Part shown: positions 1 to 9,527 of the stretch, piece after piece
Layout of the letters: each line of letters begins with the position of its first letter
How positions within the stretch are numbered: the first letter of the stretch is position 1
Source: CAIYRG01 sp963747255
Lineage (GTDB): Bacteria; Pseudomonadota; Alphaproteobacteria; Micropepsales; Micropepsaceae
NCBI GenBank assembly: GCA_963747255.1
Contig: CAVVEG010000012.1
Span: 1 to 64,000, forward strand
Length of the DNA stretch: 64,000 nt
Reading direction: 5' to 3'
Notes under the pieces: model-generated
Databases searched by the model: none
What the model saw: only the letters and a program-made list of their open reading frames with translations
What the model was told of the DNA's origin: nothing
Program-made: the position numbers and the translations under genes

Positions 1-1087
1 GTGATCCGCTCGCATGCGCAGTTCACGGGACCGAAAGTGGTTTCAGGCGGCGGCGTTGAGGTGCGGGCCCGCCGTTTTGCCATCGCCACCGGCTCGCGCC
101 CGGCAATTCCCGCTATCCCGGGAATTGATCAGGTACCCTTTCTTACCAACGAGACGATCTTTTCGCTGCGTGAAAGGCCATCGCATCTGCTCATCATCGG
201 CGGCGGTCCGGCGGGCATCGAGATGGCGCAGGCTTTTGCCCGTCTGGGCAGCAGGGTGACGGTTTTCGCAGCTGCAAGGATGCTATCGAAAGACGAACCG
301 GAACTGGTTGACGGCTTGCGGCGCATCCTTGTTTCGGATGGCATTGCACTGCGCGAATATACGAAGATCGCCGGACTGTCCGCAGGCCCCGGCGGACCGG
401 TTGTCACAATCGCCGGATCCGGCGAGACGATTGCCGGATCGCACCTGCTGATCGCCACCGGCCGCGCGCCCAATGTGGAGACTTTCGGGCTCGACAAAGC
501 GGATGTTGCGTTCGGCGCCTCGGGAATCAATGTGAATGCCCGTCTTCGCACCGGAACCGGAAGGTCTTTGCCGCAGGCGATGTCGCGGGAGGCCCGCAGT
601 TTACGCATGTCGCGTCCCATCAGGCCGAAATCGTTATCAGGAATGCCCTGTTCGGACTGCCTGCCAGAACCGATTACCGCGCGCTGCCCTGGGTGACCTA
701 CACCGATCCTGAGCTCGCGCATGTGGGTATGACGCTGGAACAGGCGCGCGCGCGATATGGCCGGCAGATACGCGTCATGCGGGAGGATCTGGCGGAAAAT
801 GACCGGGCGCAAACGGATTGTGCATTGCCCGGCGAAATCCGGGTGATCGCGCGGACCACGGCGAAATCCTCGGCGCGTCTATTCTGGCGCCCCATTCGGG
901 CGAACTGATACAGCTCTGGGCGCTTGCAATCACCAACCGGCTTAAGTTGAAAGCGATAACAAAAACCATTTTGCCCTATCCGACCCTGGGCGAAATATCA
1001 AAAACGGCCGCCTTGTCATTTTATCTGCCGAAGCTGTTCTCGGGCCTGGCCAGAGCAATCGTCCGAATACGTCTCATGTTGCCATAA
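1..1087 (+). pseudogene. FAD-dependent pyridine nucleotide-disulfide oxidoreductase, 5'-truncated and frameshifted
   Basis: Resembles mercuric reductase/dihydrolipoamide dehydrogenase-type flavoproteins, which pass electrons from NAD(P)H through FAD to a disulfide or metal. The window opens inside the gene, so the N-terminal FAD site and redox cysteines are not seen. Visible are the NAD(P)-binding glycine motif (IIGGGPAGIEMAQ, nt ~190-230), an ATGRAPN segment, and a C-terminal dimerisation domain (YTDPELAHVGMT; GEILGASILAPHSGELIQ). The protein can only be read through two frame changes, near nt 555 and near nt 850; each behaves like one missing base. It converges on the glycosyltransferase pair next door, a linkage seen in other genomes with rSAM/selenodomain genes. 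Either a decayed gene or two sequencing errors. Confidence 0.8.
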
Positions 1088-1090
1088 ATG

Positions 1091-1723
1091 TCACGGTCCG
1101 GTGCGTTCAGCCGCGCGGTCGTAATCTTCCGGCAAATCGATGTCCCACAGCATCGCAGTTTCGGCGATGCGCAACCCGGCGGATGCCGCGCGCCTGCGCG
1201 TCTCGGCCATGACCTGTGGCGTATTCCATGGAATCCCGGTGAAGAATTCCGGCCTGAAGGACCGCAGACCGGCCGCGATATATCCACCGTCCTCAACAGG
1301 GACGAATACGGCATCATGGCCACCGTGCAGAAGCCGGGCGCACTGATGCAGATGCGATTTTTCGAAAACGACGCAATCGACGCCCATGATCAGTGCGGGC
1401 GAGTGCATGGTCAGTACGGAGAAGGCATCGGCAAGGCGCAATCCGAGATCGCCCTCGCTTTGCCGTTTCAGGGTGACGGAAAATTCCGCGGCGATTTCCG
1501 CAAAGAACAGATGTTCCGGTCCAGGTGCGCACCAAAGCGACACCGGACCGATTGCGGATTCGCGGGCGACCGCGATCGCCCGCCGGATCAGTTGCGCCTG
1601 GAATCGCGCGGCACCTTCGGCGCCAAGCCGTGGAACAAGTCTGGTCTTGGCGAATCCCGGAATCGGAGCTTTGGCAAAGATCCCGACCGCCATGCATTCA
1701 CGTTGCGCCTCTGCGTCATCCAT
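1091..1723 (-). CDS. TIGR04282-type GT-A glycosyltransferase (DUF2064)
   Basis: 210 residues. The N-terminal IFAKAPIPGFAKTRLVPRLG segment and the central IMGVDCVVF and PVEDGGYIAAG motifs match the 'transferase 1, rSAM/selenodomain-associated' family, which has a nucleotidyltransferase/GT-A fold. The substrate is unknown; the family occurs in clusters linked to arsenosugar or selenium-related chemistry. The start codon lies inside the last codons of the upstream transferase (8 bp overlap, ATGGATGA), which implies translational coupling. An internal ATG at 1693 is an alternative start. No rSAM partner is visible within the window. Confidence 0.82.
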   Translation of the reverse strand: MDDAEAQRECMAVGIFAKAPIPGFAKTRLVPRLGAEGAARFQAQLIRRAIAVARESAIGPVSLWCAPGPEHLFFAEIAAEFSVTLKRQSEGDLGLRLADAFSVLTMHSPALIMGVDCVVFEKSHLHQCARLLHGGHDAVFVPVEDGGYIAAGLRSFRPEFFTGIPWNTPQVMAETRRRAASAGLRIAETAMLWDIDLPEDYDRAAERTGP

Positions 1724-2435
1724 GGCGGGAATTCCGGTTTGGCCTTTGGCGGCGATACATGCCAGCCAATCTGTCCGGCGAAACGCCGAGCCGGAAAAGA
1801 GCGTGCAACTTTAACCAGCCATAGACGATTTCGGAAGCGCGACGGCCATGAAAACGCCGCGACGAGGTGACCAGCGGCGGCTCGACGATGCAACCGGTTC
1901 TTCCGTGCCGCTCAAGGCGGCGAACGAATTCATAATCTTCCATCACGGGAATCGGCCGCATGCCGCCGATTGCGTCATAAACCGCGCGGCGGACGAAGAT
2001 GCCGGAATCCCCGTAATAGTAGCCGAAGAACCGGATCAGCGAATAAAATCTGGTCAGGCCTTTGCTGAAGGAGGTTTCGCCGTCGAAGACCAGCCGGAAA
2101 TTGCCCCCCACCGCATCAGGCCGCTCCGCAAGCATCCGCCTGACTCGCTGTAGTCCACCCGCCGGGAACGTGCTGTCGGCGTGCAGAAACAACAGAATGT
2201 CGCCGCGGGATTTCTCCGCTCCGCGGGCAATCTGATTGCCCCGGCCGGCAGGGCCCTCCACCACCACGGCTCCCGACCGGGTCGCGAGCGCCACGCTCGA
2301 GTCGCTGCTTCCGCCATCGGAAACAACGACTTCGTGGGGTTCCGCTTCCGACTTCAAACTGTGCAGCAGTCCCGGAAGAGCCGCTTCCTCGTTCAGCACC
2401 GGAATGATGACCGAGATCAGCGGTTCGACCGGCAT
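1716..2435 (-). CDS. TIGR04283-type family 2 glycosyltransferase
   Basis: 239 residues. Opens with the GT2 hallmark ISVIIPVLNEE and carries SDGGSSD (nucleotide-sugar binding), GRGNQIARGA and LFLHADS (the DxD-like metal site), then VMEDYEFVRRL. These are typical of 'transferase 2, rSAM/selenodomain-associated', also annotated as arsenosugar biosynthesis glycosyltransferase. No membrane segment is obvious, so it is probably cytoplasmic or peripheral. First gene of a two-gene operon with the TIGR04282 protein. The exact acceptor cannot be read from the sequence. Confidence 0.85.
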   Translation of the reverse strand: MPVEPLISVIIPVLNEEAALPGLLHSLKSEAEPHEVVVSDGGSSDSSVALATRSGAVVVEGPAGRGNQIARGAEKSRGDILLFLHADSTFPAGGLQRVRRMLAERPDAVGGNFRLVFDGETSFSKGLTRFYSLIRFFGYYYGDSGIFVRRAVYDAIGGMRPIPVMEDYEFVRRLERHGRTGCIVEPPLVTSSRRFHGRRASEIVYGWLKLHALFRLGVSPDRLAGMYRRQRPNRNSRHG

Positions 2436-2470
2436 GGCCTGAACCGTTTTTTGCGTGGCGCTACCGCGCG

Positions 2471-3603
2471 CTAGTTCCGGACCAGAAACCGCTGCACGCG
2501 TTTGCCGGTATCCACTTCGCCCGTATAGACATTGCCGTTTGAATCGGTGGCCACCATATGGATCCAGTGGAAACCGCCACCGGAGTGGCCGGCAAATCCG
2601 AAATGGCCGAGCACTTTTCCATCGGCGCGATTCACGATCCAGACCACATTGTTCATGATATCGGAGACATAGATCAGGTGCTGATCGGGCGAGAGCGCCA
2701 TGCCGCCGGTTGAACCGCGATCGAGAGTTTCCGGCGCAACGGTGAATTCGCGCACGAATTTTCCGGCCTTGGTATAGACCTGGATGCGGTCCGACACACG
2801 ATCGGCGGCATAGACGAACCCGTCCCGCGAAACCGTCAACGTGATGTGGCCGAGGAAATCTTTTGCCGGCGGACCGTTGGGAACATATTTCGCGTTCGGC
2901 ACAAAGGTGATTTCGGACAGCGGTTTGCCATAGGCGCCCCAGCCGCGCTTGAATTTCATCGTGTCCATGTCGAAGACAAGTACACGCCCGCGCAGATAGG
3001 AATCGGTGACGAACAGTTCGCGCGTGTTTTCATCGAACTCGCCGCCTTCGATGCGGCCGACAATCATCGGCGTATCGGCCGGATAATCGCCCGGCTTCGG
3101 ACTGGCGTTGGGAACGCGCGGCATGCGCGCCAAGCAGCTTCCCCTCCTTTGTGTATTTGCGCATGGTGTCGGAACCGACCCAGATATCGCCGGCGCGATC
3201 GGCCAGGATCAGATGGCCATCGACCTTGTCCGACCTGGTTCCAGTGATGCAGCAGATTGCCCTGCATGTCGAAAGCGAGAATTCCCTCGGGCTTAAGGCA
3301 GCACAGAGCGGTCGGGGGATTCAGCGCCGCGTAATTCTCCGTACGTTCCGGAATATGGAAGATCGGATCGACGTCATAATCGCCGGGGCGATTCAGCACC
3401 CAGATGACGTTGTCCTTGTCGACCGCAAGGCCGGTGATTCCTTCGAAGGTCCATTTGTTCGGCAACGGCAGTTTCGGCCAGGTGGAGTCATAGGTGAAGC
3501 CCGGGACTTTTTCATCGGCTGCCCCGCTCTGAGCCAAAGCAGCAGTCGAGAACCCAACGGCGAGCACCGCCGCCAGACCGAACTTCAATACAAGCGCCTT
3601 CAT
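2471..3603 (-). pseudogene. Secreted NHL/six-bladed beta-propeller protein, frameshifted
   Basis: Start at 3603 is preceded by a perfect AGGAGG and followed by a signal peptide ending AALAQ. The mature part has NHL-type repeats (GITGLAVDKDNVIWVLNRP; GHITLTVSRDGFVYAADR; GGMALSPDQHLIYVSD; HMVATDSNGNVYTGEVDTG) as in peptidyl-amidating-lyase-like propellers. Two frame changes, near 3232 and near 3135, break the reading frame; between them the third frame gives the expected DGHLILADRAGDIWVGSD repeat. Because all repeats are intact apart from single-base shifts, the gene decayed very recently or the shifts are sequence errors. An intact relative lies at 36907-38163. Function unknown; probably periplasmic. 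Confidence 0.78.
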
Positions 3604-3692
3604 GGATCCTCCTCCAGTTGCCGCCGCACCGTGCACGATATTTCCGTGGGTGAGACTTTGGAGGAATCCCTATCACGGCGCGAGGGCCGGAG

Positions 3693-4217
3693 TCAGTTCC
3701 TGACTTCTTTCCAGACCTGTTCGGCCGCCGGAGGAAGTTTGTCCATCTGCGTGAGGAACAGGCTGACGGTCCAGATCTGCTGGTCGTTCAGCTTGCCCTG
3801 CCAGGAGGGCATTCCGGTCCAGCGGATTCCGTTTTTTATTTTCCAGAAGGTCCAGCCCGGCGGATCGTCCTCGACACCCTCCGAAGCAAGCTGCGGAGGG
3901 GCGGGATATTCTCCACGGGCGAGTGGGCTGGCAGAGGCATTGCCCCTGGCAGTTCCGTGGCAGATGGCGCAGTTCAGACCGTAAAGCTTGATGCCCTCGA
4001 TCAGATTATCCTCCGTCAGGCGCACGGGATTGCGGGTTTTCGGCGCCTCGCGATCGAGGCTGGCGGTCAGAGAAGTGCCCGCGAGCCAATTTTCGAGCCA
4101 AAGCGGCTTTGCGTTGTTTGCGGCGGCCGGAATGTAACCTTCCCGGACAACCAGCAAGCCAACACCGGCGGCGACGATCATGGTCGCGATCACGCCGACA
4201 AGGAACCCTTTCCACAT
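3693..4217 (-). CDS. Membrane-anchored c-type cytochrome
   Basis: 174 residues. One N-terminal membrane segment (residues ~4-25) without an obvious cleavage site, then a single heme site CAICH (C83-H87) and a likely distal ligand in WTGMPSW (Met136). The fold fits class I cytochrome c / cytochrome cbb3 subunit III-like domains facing the periplasm. It lies 89 bp upstream of the NHL propeller gene on the same strand, so the two may be co-transcribed and electron transfer to or from a periplasmic oxidoreductase is plausible. The partner enzyme is not identifiable from sequence. Confidence 0.85.
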   Translation of the reverse strand: MWKGFLVGVIATMIVAAGVGLLVVREGYIPAAANNAKPLWLENWLAGTSLTASLDREAPKTRNPVRLTEDNLIEGIKLYGLNCAICHGTARGNASASPLARGEYPAPPQLASEGVEDDPPGWTFWKIKNGIRWTGMPSWQGKLNDQQIWTVSLFLTQMDKLPPAAEQVWKEVRN

Positions 4218-4493
4218 CCTGGCACCGGGAAGTCGATGGACTCAGCAGAAAACGCGCGGCGCGGGGTTTTGGGGGCCAGCCGGGAACTTTTTCGCGGTTG
4301 CTCCCTGTGGCAGCGCCAGGACAAGCGGGACAAAACCGGGTTCCGCGCCTGAGACAACGGCTCCCGGGGGAGCTGATAATACCAGCCGCCGGTTTTCATC
4401 ATGCGTTAGCGCATTTGCGCCAAAATCAGGACCGCAACCGAATCGCAAAAAAGCGTCAATGTTTACGACAATTCACTATTGCACAGATCAGGG

Positions 4494-5120
4494 GTGAGCA
4501 CATTGCAAGGGCGCGTACGAACAGCAGGAAATGCCGACGACAATTCACCTGTCACGGAGGACGATCCCGAATCGGGGCAATACCGGCGAAAGTCACCGCG
4601 AAAAAGGGTTATGATCCGTGCAAGGATTGTCACGGATGGTGGCGCTCACTGGATCGATTGCGCGATACGGGACATTTCCGCTTTCGGAGCGGGCATCATA
4701 CTTCCCGCCGAGCACGTTCTGCCGAAACGCGTGTTTCTGATCGTCATGCGGGACGGAATTGCGCATGAAGCCGAGGTCCGGTGGCAGACGCGACGAAATC
4801 TGGGCGTCCTGTTCCATCGCACTTTCCCGCTGGACCAGGAAATGCTGGCGGAATTTCAATTTTTAAAACAGCTCGCGGAAGGCGGAGCCGGCCAATCCGA
4901 AGGCGCTACGGCCTTTTTCGGCAATCTGGCGAGTTCGTACAAGGGCTTCCGGATATCCGTCATTCGCGAGAATGGCGGATATGGCGCCTGCGCGCAGAAA
5001 ATCGACGGGACAGTGGTGTGCGGTTTCACAATCGGCGAGAGGGTTACCGCAAAGGCTTACGACACTGTGGACGGCGCCGTGGCGGCGGCCAGGGCAGCGA
5101 TCGATACCGGCAGCATGTAG
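4494..5120 (+). CDS. PilZ-domain protein
   Basis: 208 residues from GTG 4494; TTG 4479 is a possible longer start. The N-terminal half has the c-di-GMP-binding PilZ signature: an arginine-rich RRKSPRKRV stretch, then D-I-S-x-x-G-A-G about 30 residues later, followed by beta strands VFLIVMRDGIAHEAEVRW and NLGVLF. The C-terminal ~70 residues (SSYKGFRISVIRENGGYGAC) form a separate small domain that I do not recognise, ending in an alanine-rich helix. Likely a cytosolic c-di-GMP receptor; its output is unknown. It stands alone, convergent with the ExoD-like gene. Confidence 0.8.
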   Translation: MSTLQGRVRTAGNADDNSPVTEDDPESGQYRRKSPRKRVMIRARIVTDGGAHWIDCAIRDISAFGAGIILPAEHVLPKRVFLIVMRDGIAHEAEVRWQTRRNLGVLFHRTFPLDQEMLAEFQFLKQLAEGGAGQSEGATAFFGNLASSYKGFRISVIRENGGYGACAQKIDGTVVCGFTIGERVTAKAYDTVDGAVAAARAAIDTGSM

Positions 5121-5192
5121 CTCCAGCCAGGGTGGCGAACAGGAATCGAGCTTCAGGGGTTGCAATGCCCGGTTCCTGTCGCGGCAATCTTT

Positions 5193-5849
5193 TCAAGTGC
5201 CAAGCAAGTTGCGAATGACCAATACGAGGCCGGTCGATGCGAGTGTAACGACCGCCAGCGCCAGGATCGCGGCGATCAGACCGAGACCGATTACGATGCC
5301 ATCCCGCTCGATCAATCCGAGTGACAGAAGGACAATGACGGTTCCGGGGATCATGTGGCCAAAGGGAATCGGCAAAGTGATGATGAGCGCCATCAACAGG
5401 CAAACAGCACCTATCGGAATCATGGCCCAATCACCGGCCATCCAGGCGAATCTGGGGCGAACGACGGTTTCAAAGCTGCGCAATACCGGAAGTCCGCGAT
5501 CGATCCAATCGATCAGGTCGGCGCGCGCAATCGAACGCCGGGCAAGCCGCGCGGGTAGCCACGCGTAACGCCGCCCGGCCATGAGCTGTGCGGAAACCAA
5601 AATCATGGGAATCCCGAACAGAACGGAAATTCCAGGGGCCGGGATGGGTAGCACCATGGGGAGCGCAAGGATCAGCAGCAGCGCGCCGATCGAGCCCTGG
5701 CCCATGAAACGGGCGATTGACGCGAGATCGACGCGATCGCCGGAAAAAGTTTCAGCGAAGCCTTTCAGCGCATCGGACAAATGCCGGCCGTTTCCCGGGA
5801 CAGCGCCACCTGCAACGCGCGGCGCACACGGTTCACCACACCCTGACAT
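5193..5849 (-). CDS. ExoD-family membrane protein
   Basis: 218 residues with about four or five hydrophobic segments. Matches the ExoD (exopolysaccharide synthesis) family: LPMVLPIPAPGISVLFGIPMI, then LPIPFGHMIPGTVIVLLSLGLIERDG. ExoD affects exopolysaccharide production and alkali tolerance in rhizobia, but its biochemical activity is not known. The start lies 8 bp after the stop of the small membrane protein 5858-6040, so the two form a probable operon. Confidence 0.82.
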   Translation of the reverse strand: MSGCGEPCAPRVAGGAVPGNGRHLSDALKGFAETFSGDRVDLASIARFMGQGSIGALLLILALPMVLPIPAPGISVLFGIPMILVSAQLMAGRRYAWLPARLARRSIARADLIDWIDRGLPVLRSFETVVRPRFAWMAGDWAMIPIGAVCLLMALIITLPIPFGHMIPGTVIVLLSLGLIERDGIVIGLGLIAAILALAVVTLASTGLVLVIRNLLGT

Positions 5850-5857
5850 CTCGCGGG

Positions 5858-6040
5858 TTATTTCTGGCTCCTGAACATCAGGAACATCAAGGCGAGCGCG
5901 ACGACAGGAATCACAACCATCGCGGATTGCTGCGCAAGTTCGGCTGCTCCCTCATCGGTGCGAAAAAGGAGCAGATAGCCGTCGGCGGCGATGATAATCG
6001 CAAGACCAATATACCAAGGCAAGAATCTGCTGCGTTCCAT
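5858..6040 (-). CDS. Small two-TM membrane protein
   Basis: 60 residues (MERSRFLPWYIG...). The ATG at 6040 is preceded by GGAG at a good distance, which favours it over a longer upstream start. Two hydrophobic helices (IGLAIIIAADGYLLLF and MVVIPVVALALMFLMF) are joined by a short acidic linker. I recognise no family. It sits directly upstream of the exoD-like gene and probably shares its transcript. Confidence 0.6.
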   Translation of the reverse strand: MERSRFLPWYIGLAIIIAADGYLLLFRTDEGAAELAQQSAMVVIPVVALALMFLMFRSQK

Positions 6041-6166
6041 GGGTATCTCCTCGACTTGTGAGGTCAACTTCATGCGTCGAGCCGCAGCGAGCATTGATAT
6101 GGATCAGATACCGGGATGACAAAAAGTCAGATCACGTTTTTGCTTTGCGCGTGATAACAGCTACGC

Positions 6167-8725
6167 ATGTCGGACGGTCCTTCGCAACCTGGCGCGCTAC
6201 ATGGTTTGAGCGAGACCGACGCTCGCGAGAGATTGCGAAACGAAGGGTATAACGAGCTGCCGCGGCCGAATCGCCGCACGGCCCTGCGCATTGCCGTCGA
6301 GGTCGTGCGCGAACCGATGCTGGCGCTTCTGCTTGGCGGCGGCGCAATCTATCTCGCGCTCGGCGATCTTCAGGAAGCGCTCACTCTGGTCGTTTTCGCG
6401 ACGTTCTCGGTCGTGATCACGGTGGTGCAGGAAACACGCACGGAGCACGTGCTGGAGAGCCTGCGGGACCTTACCAGCCCGCGCGCGCTGGTTCTCCGGG
6501 AGGGTTCACGCCGGCGGATTCCCGGCCGTGAGGTCGTGCGTGGCGATCTGATTGTGCTCCAGGAAGGCGACCGGATTCCGGCAGACGCGATGCTGCTGGA
6601 GGCGCGAGAACTTCAAACCGATGAATCCCTGCTGACCGGCGAATCCCTGCCTGTGCGGAAAACCGCCTCGATCGCCGGCGCTTCATCGAATGCGCGCCGG
6701 CCGGGCGGCGATGACCTGCCGAATGTGTTTTCCGGTTCATTGGTCGTGCGCGGATCGGGAATAGGTGAGGTGTTTGCAACGGGGATACGGAGCGAGATCG
6801 GCAAAATTGGCCAATCCCTGAGCACGCTCGAAACGGAACCGCCGCGGCTGCAGGCGCAGATCCGGAGGCTGGTCATAGCGTTTGCTGTTGCGGGCGGGGC
6901 GGTAAGCGTGCTTGCCGTTGTTCTCTTTGGCATTTTTCGCGGCGGATGGCTCGACGCCGTGCTTGCCGGCATTGCGCTCGGCATGGCGATGCTGCCGGAG
7001 GAATTTCCGGTCGTGCTCACTGTCTTCATGGCGATGGGAGCATGGAGAATTTCCCAGGCCAGGGTTTTGACACGGCGTGCCGCAGCAATCGAAGCGCTGG
7101 GTTCGGCGACCGTTTTGTGCACGGACAAAACCGGCACGCTGACGCAGAACAGAATGTCCATTGCGGCATTGCGCCCGAACGGCGGCGAAACCGGGTGGCT
7201 TCGCGGTCAGTCCGGCCCGGCGCCGGAGAAAGCCCGGGAGTTGCTCGCATTCGGGATTCTCGCGAGTGCCCCTGAACCCTTCGACCCCATGGAAAAAGCA
7301 TTTCATGACCTGGGTCGTGAGCAACTGTCCCATCCTTTGCCGGCCGCCCAATGGAAGCTCGCGCATGCTTATGGGCTTGGACCCGATCTTCTCGCCATGT
7401 CCCAGGTCTGGCAGACGGATGACAGAAAGCCGGGGTTTGTTGTCGCTGCCAAGGGGGCGCCGGAAGCGATCGCAGAACTGTGCCATTTCGACGCTGCGGA
7501 TTTGACGGCACTCAGGCGGCAACTCGACGAAATGGCTGGAGATGGCCTTCGCATTCTGGGAGTCGCTCGCGCATCATTGCCGGGCCCGGCATGGCCGGGA
7601 TCCCAGCGCGATATCCGGTTTGAATTTCTGGGTCTGGCAGGTCTGGCCGATCCTCTGCGGCCGAGCGTACCGGGTGCCGTGAAGGATTGCCGTTCAGCGG
7701 GCATCCGGGTCGTGATGATTACCGGGGATTATCCGGCGACTGCCCGGGCAATTGCGCGTCAGGCCGGTTTGGATGCCAATCATGTGGTCACCGGTGAAGA
7801 GCTGGCAGGCCTGAGTGAAGACGACCTGACGTCGCGCACGCGCGTTGCGACGGTGTTCGCGCGCATCATGCCGGAACAAAAACTCCGTATCGTCAATGCG
7901 CTCAAGAAAAACGGCGAGATCGTCGCGATGACCGGAGACGGCGTCAATGATGCGCCTTCGCTCAAGGCCGCTCATATCGGTATCGCGATGGGCGGGCGCG
8001 GCACGGACGTGGCGCGCGAAGCCTCTTCGATCGTGCTGCTGGACGACGATTTTGGTTCGATTGTGACAGCGGTTCGGCTGGGCCGCCGAATCTACGACAA
8101 CCTGCGGAAGGCGATGGGATTCATCTTCGCCGTTCACGTTCCTGTTGCGGGAATGGCGCTGCTGCCGCTGATATCCGGATTGCCGATTGTTCTTGGACCC
8201 GTGCATATCGCATTTCTGGAGATGATCATCGACCCGGTTTGCTCGCTCGTTTTCGAGGCCGAGACGGAAGAGCCAAATGTCATGAGCAGGCCCCCGCGCG
8301 AACCCGATGAGCCACTATTTTCCGCTTCGCTGATCGGCTGGAGCATTTTGCAGGGCGCTATCTCATTTGCCCTTGTTGCCACGATTTTCGTGGTGGCCCT
8401 GAGCCGCGGAATGCCCGAAGCGGAGGTGCGTGCGCTCGCGTTTTTTGCCCTGGTGATGACCACTCTGGCCCTGATTTTTATCAATCGCTCATTCGGCCTG
8501 TCGCTGGTGACAATGCTTCTTCGGCCCAATCGGTCACTTATTCTGGTGCTGCTGAGCGTCGTGACAACGTTGGGTCTTTCGCTCGCATGGCCATTTGCAA
8601 GGCACCTTTTCCGTTTTGGACCTCTGCATGCGGATGACATCGCGCTGACGCTGGGCGCCGGAGTCCTCGCGCTGGTCGTGCTTGATCTCCTGAAATCTTT
8701 CTGGTTTCGATCGGCCGTCAGATGA
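6167..8725 (+). CDS. Cation-translocating P-type ATPase (P2/P3-like)
   Basis: 852 residues, the usual length. Domains in order: cation-ATPase N domain (GLSETDARERLRNEGYNELP), two TM helices, actuator loop with TGES (~157), TM helices with the PEEFP metal-site motif (~277), phosphorylation motif DKTGTLT (Asp320), nucleotide-binding domain, P-domain with MITGDYPATA and TGDGVNDAPS (~588), and a C-terminal membrane domain of about six helices. No heavy-metal CPx motif or N-terminal metal domain is present, so Ca2+, Mg2+ or another light cation is likelier than Cu/Zn. The specific ion cannot be assigned. Convergent with the next gene by 8 bp. Confidence 0.9.
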   Translation: MSDGPSQPGALHGLSETDARERLRNEGYNELPRPNRRTALRIAVEVVREPMLALLLGGGAIYLALGDLQEALTLVVFATFSVVITVVQETRTEHVLESLRDLTSPRALVLREGSRRRIPGREVVRGDLIVLQEGDRIPADAMLLEARELQTDESLLTGESLPVRKTASIAGASSNARRPGGDDLPNVFSGSLVVRGSGIGEVFATGIRSEIGKIGQSLSTLETEPPRLQAQIRRLVIAFAVAGGAVSVLAVVLFGIFRGGWLDAVLAGIALGMAMLPEEFPVVLTVFMAMGAWRISQARVLTRRAAAIEALGSATVLCTDKTGTLTQNRMSIAALRPNGGETGWLRGQSGPAPEKARELLAFGILASAPEPFDPMEKAFHDLGREQLSHPLPAAQWKLAHAYGLGPDLLAMSQVWQTDDRKPGFVVAAKGAPEAIAELCHFDAADLTALRRQLDEMAGDGLRILGVARASLPGPAWPGSQRDIRFEFLGLAGLADPLRPSVPGAVKDCRSAGIRVVMITGDYPATARAIARQAGLDANHVVTGEELAGLSEDDLTSRTRVATVFARIMPEQKLRIVNALKKNGEIVAMTGDGVNDAPSLKAAHIGIAMGGRGTDVAREASSIVLLDDDFGSIVTAVRLGRRIYDNLRKAMGFIFAVHVPVAGMALLPLISGLPIVLGPVHIAFLEMIIDPVCSLVFEAETEEPNVMSRPPREPDEPLFSASLIGWSILQGAISFALVATIFVVALSRGMPEAEVRALAFFALVMTTLALIFINRSFGLSLVTMLLRPNRSLILVLLSVVTTLGLSLAWPFARHLFRFGPLHADDIALTLGAGVLALVVLDLLKSFWFRSAVR

Positions 8726-9032
8726 ACCAGCGCATTTCGTAGAGAAGCGCGGCAAGGATCGAAGCCGTCGGGACAATCCACAAAATGTCCGGCGGCACCC
8801 GCGGAATTTTCGATCCGGGCAGAGCAACTGCGATCACGGACGCAGGCAGAGCCGCCATCGCAAGCCAGCCATACCAAAGGATGGGCGGCCCGGCTGCTTC
8901 CGGTTCGGCGGTAAATGACAGTCGGCCTTCGGCCAGGTAGTAGGTGAAGAGCGGCCAGTCGAAATAATAGGCGGCCGTGTAGATGAGGCATGCCGTCAAT
9001 GAAAAGACGATAAGACGGCCGTTGATGCTCAC
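8718..9032 (-). CDS. Three-TM membrane protein of unknown function
   Basis: 104 residues from GTG 9032. The GTG overlaps the TGA of the upstream gene (GTGA), which implies translational coupling, and the N-terminal hydrophobic segment begins right after it. Three hydrophobic segments are visible (LIVFSLTACLIYTAAYYF; LWYGWLAMAALPASVIAVAL; LWIVPTASILAALLY). No family recognised. It probably works with the membrane protein encoded just upstream. Confidence 0.65.
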   Translation of the reverse strand: MSINGRLIVFSLTACLIYTAAYYFDWPLFTYYLAEGRLSFTAEPEAAGPPILWYGWLAMAALPASVIAVALPGSKIPRVPPDILWIVPTASILAALLYEMRWFI

Positions 9033-9496
9033 GTGAAAAGGCCCCTGATCGCCACGAGCAACTGGCCCACGATGAAATTCCACCATACGACGATCATCAT
9101 GATCCATGTCAGCCAGAGCCGGGCGGACTGATATTCGGCGGCGGCCGGCTGTTTCCAAACGGCCCAATAGGCGGGAAGCAAAAGCAGTCCCAGTGCAGAG
9201 AAGTGTTCCTTGAGTTCAAAGGCGCCGTTCGCGGCCCGCAGGTCCATGCTCTGGAGCATTGGCCGAACGACCGACCGATAGCGCGGATACAGAATGGCGC
9301 CCATTACGGCCACGATGACGAACAGGACCGTGACAATGTTGCTGTAAAGAGCGGCATCGGCAGCGCGGAAGCGCGGACGGAACGAACGCGCGCGGCCTTC
9401 GATACGTGCAAAGCCGGCGGCGAGCGCCTGATGCGTAACCGAGCCCAGAAGTGCGACAGCCAGAAGACCGTGCACGATGAGAAGCGCCGTGGTCAT
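9029..9496 (-). CDS. Four-TM membrane protein of unknown function
   Basis: 155 residues with about four hydrophobic helices: LLIVHGLLAVALLGSV at the N-terminus, NIVTVLFVIVAVMGAILY, ALGLLLLPAYWAVW and WIMMIVVWWNFIVGQLL. Histidines and tryptophans in the helices recall heme-binding or oxidase-accessory membrane proteins, but no clear motif supports a name. Coupled by GTGA overlap to the three-TM protein downstream. Confidence 0.7.
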   Translation of the reverse strand: MTTALLIVHGLLAVALLGSVTHQALAAGFARIEGRARSFRPRFRAADAALYSNIVTVLFVIVAVMGAILYPRYRSVVRPMLQSMDLRAANGAFELKEHFSALGLLLLPAYWAVWKQPAAAEYQSARLWLTWIMMIVVWWNFIVGQLLVAIRGLFT

Positions 9497-9527
9497 GCCT
9501 CCCCGCCCTGTCGGGACAAGCCGTGCT

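Noticed and set aside
6167..8725. Heavy-metal (Cu/Zn) exporting P-type ATPase
   Set aside because: No CPC/CPx membrane motif and no N-terminal metal-binding domain; PEEFP is at that position instead.
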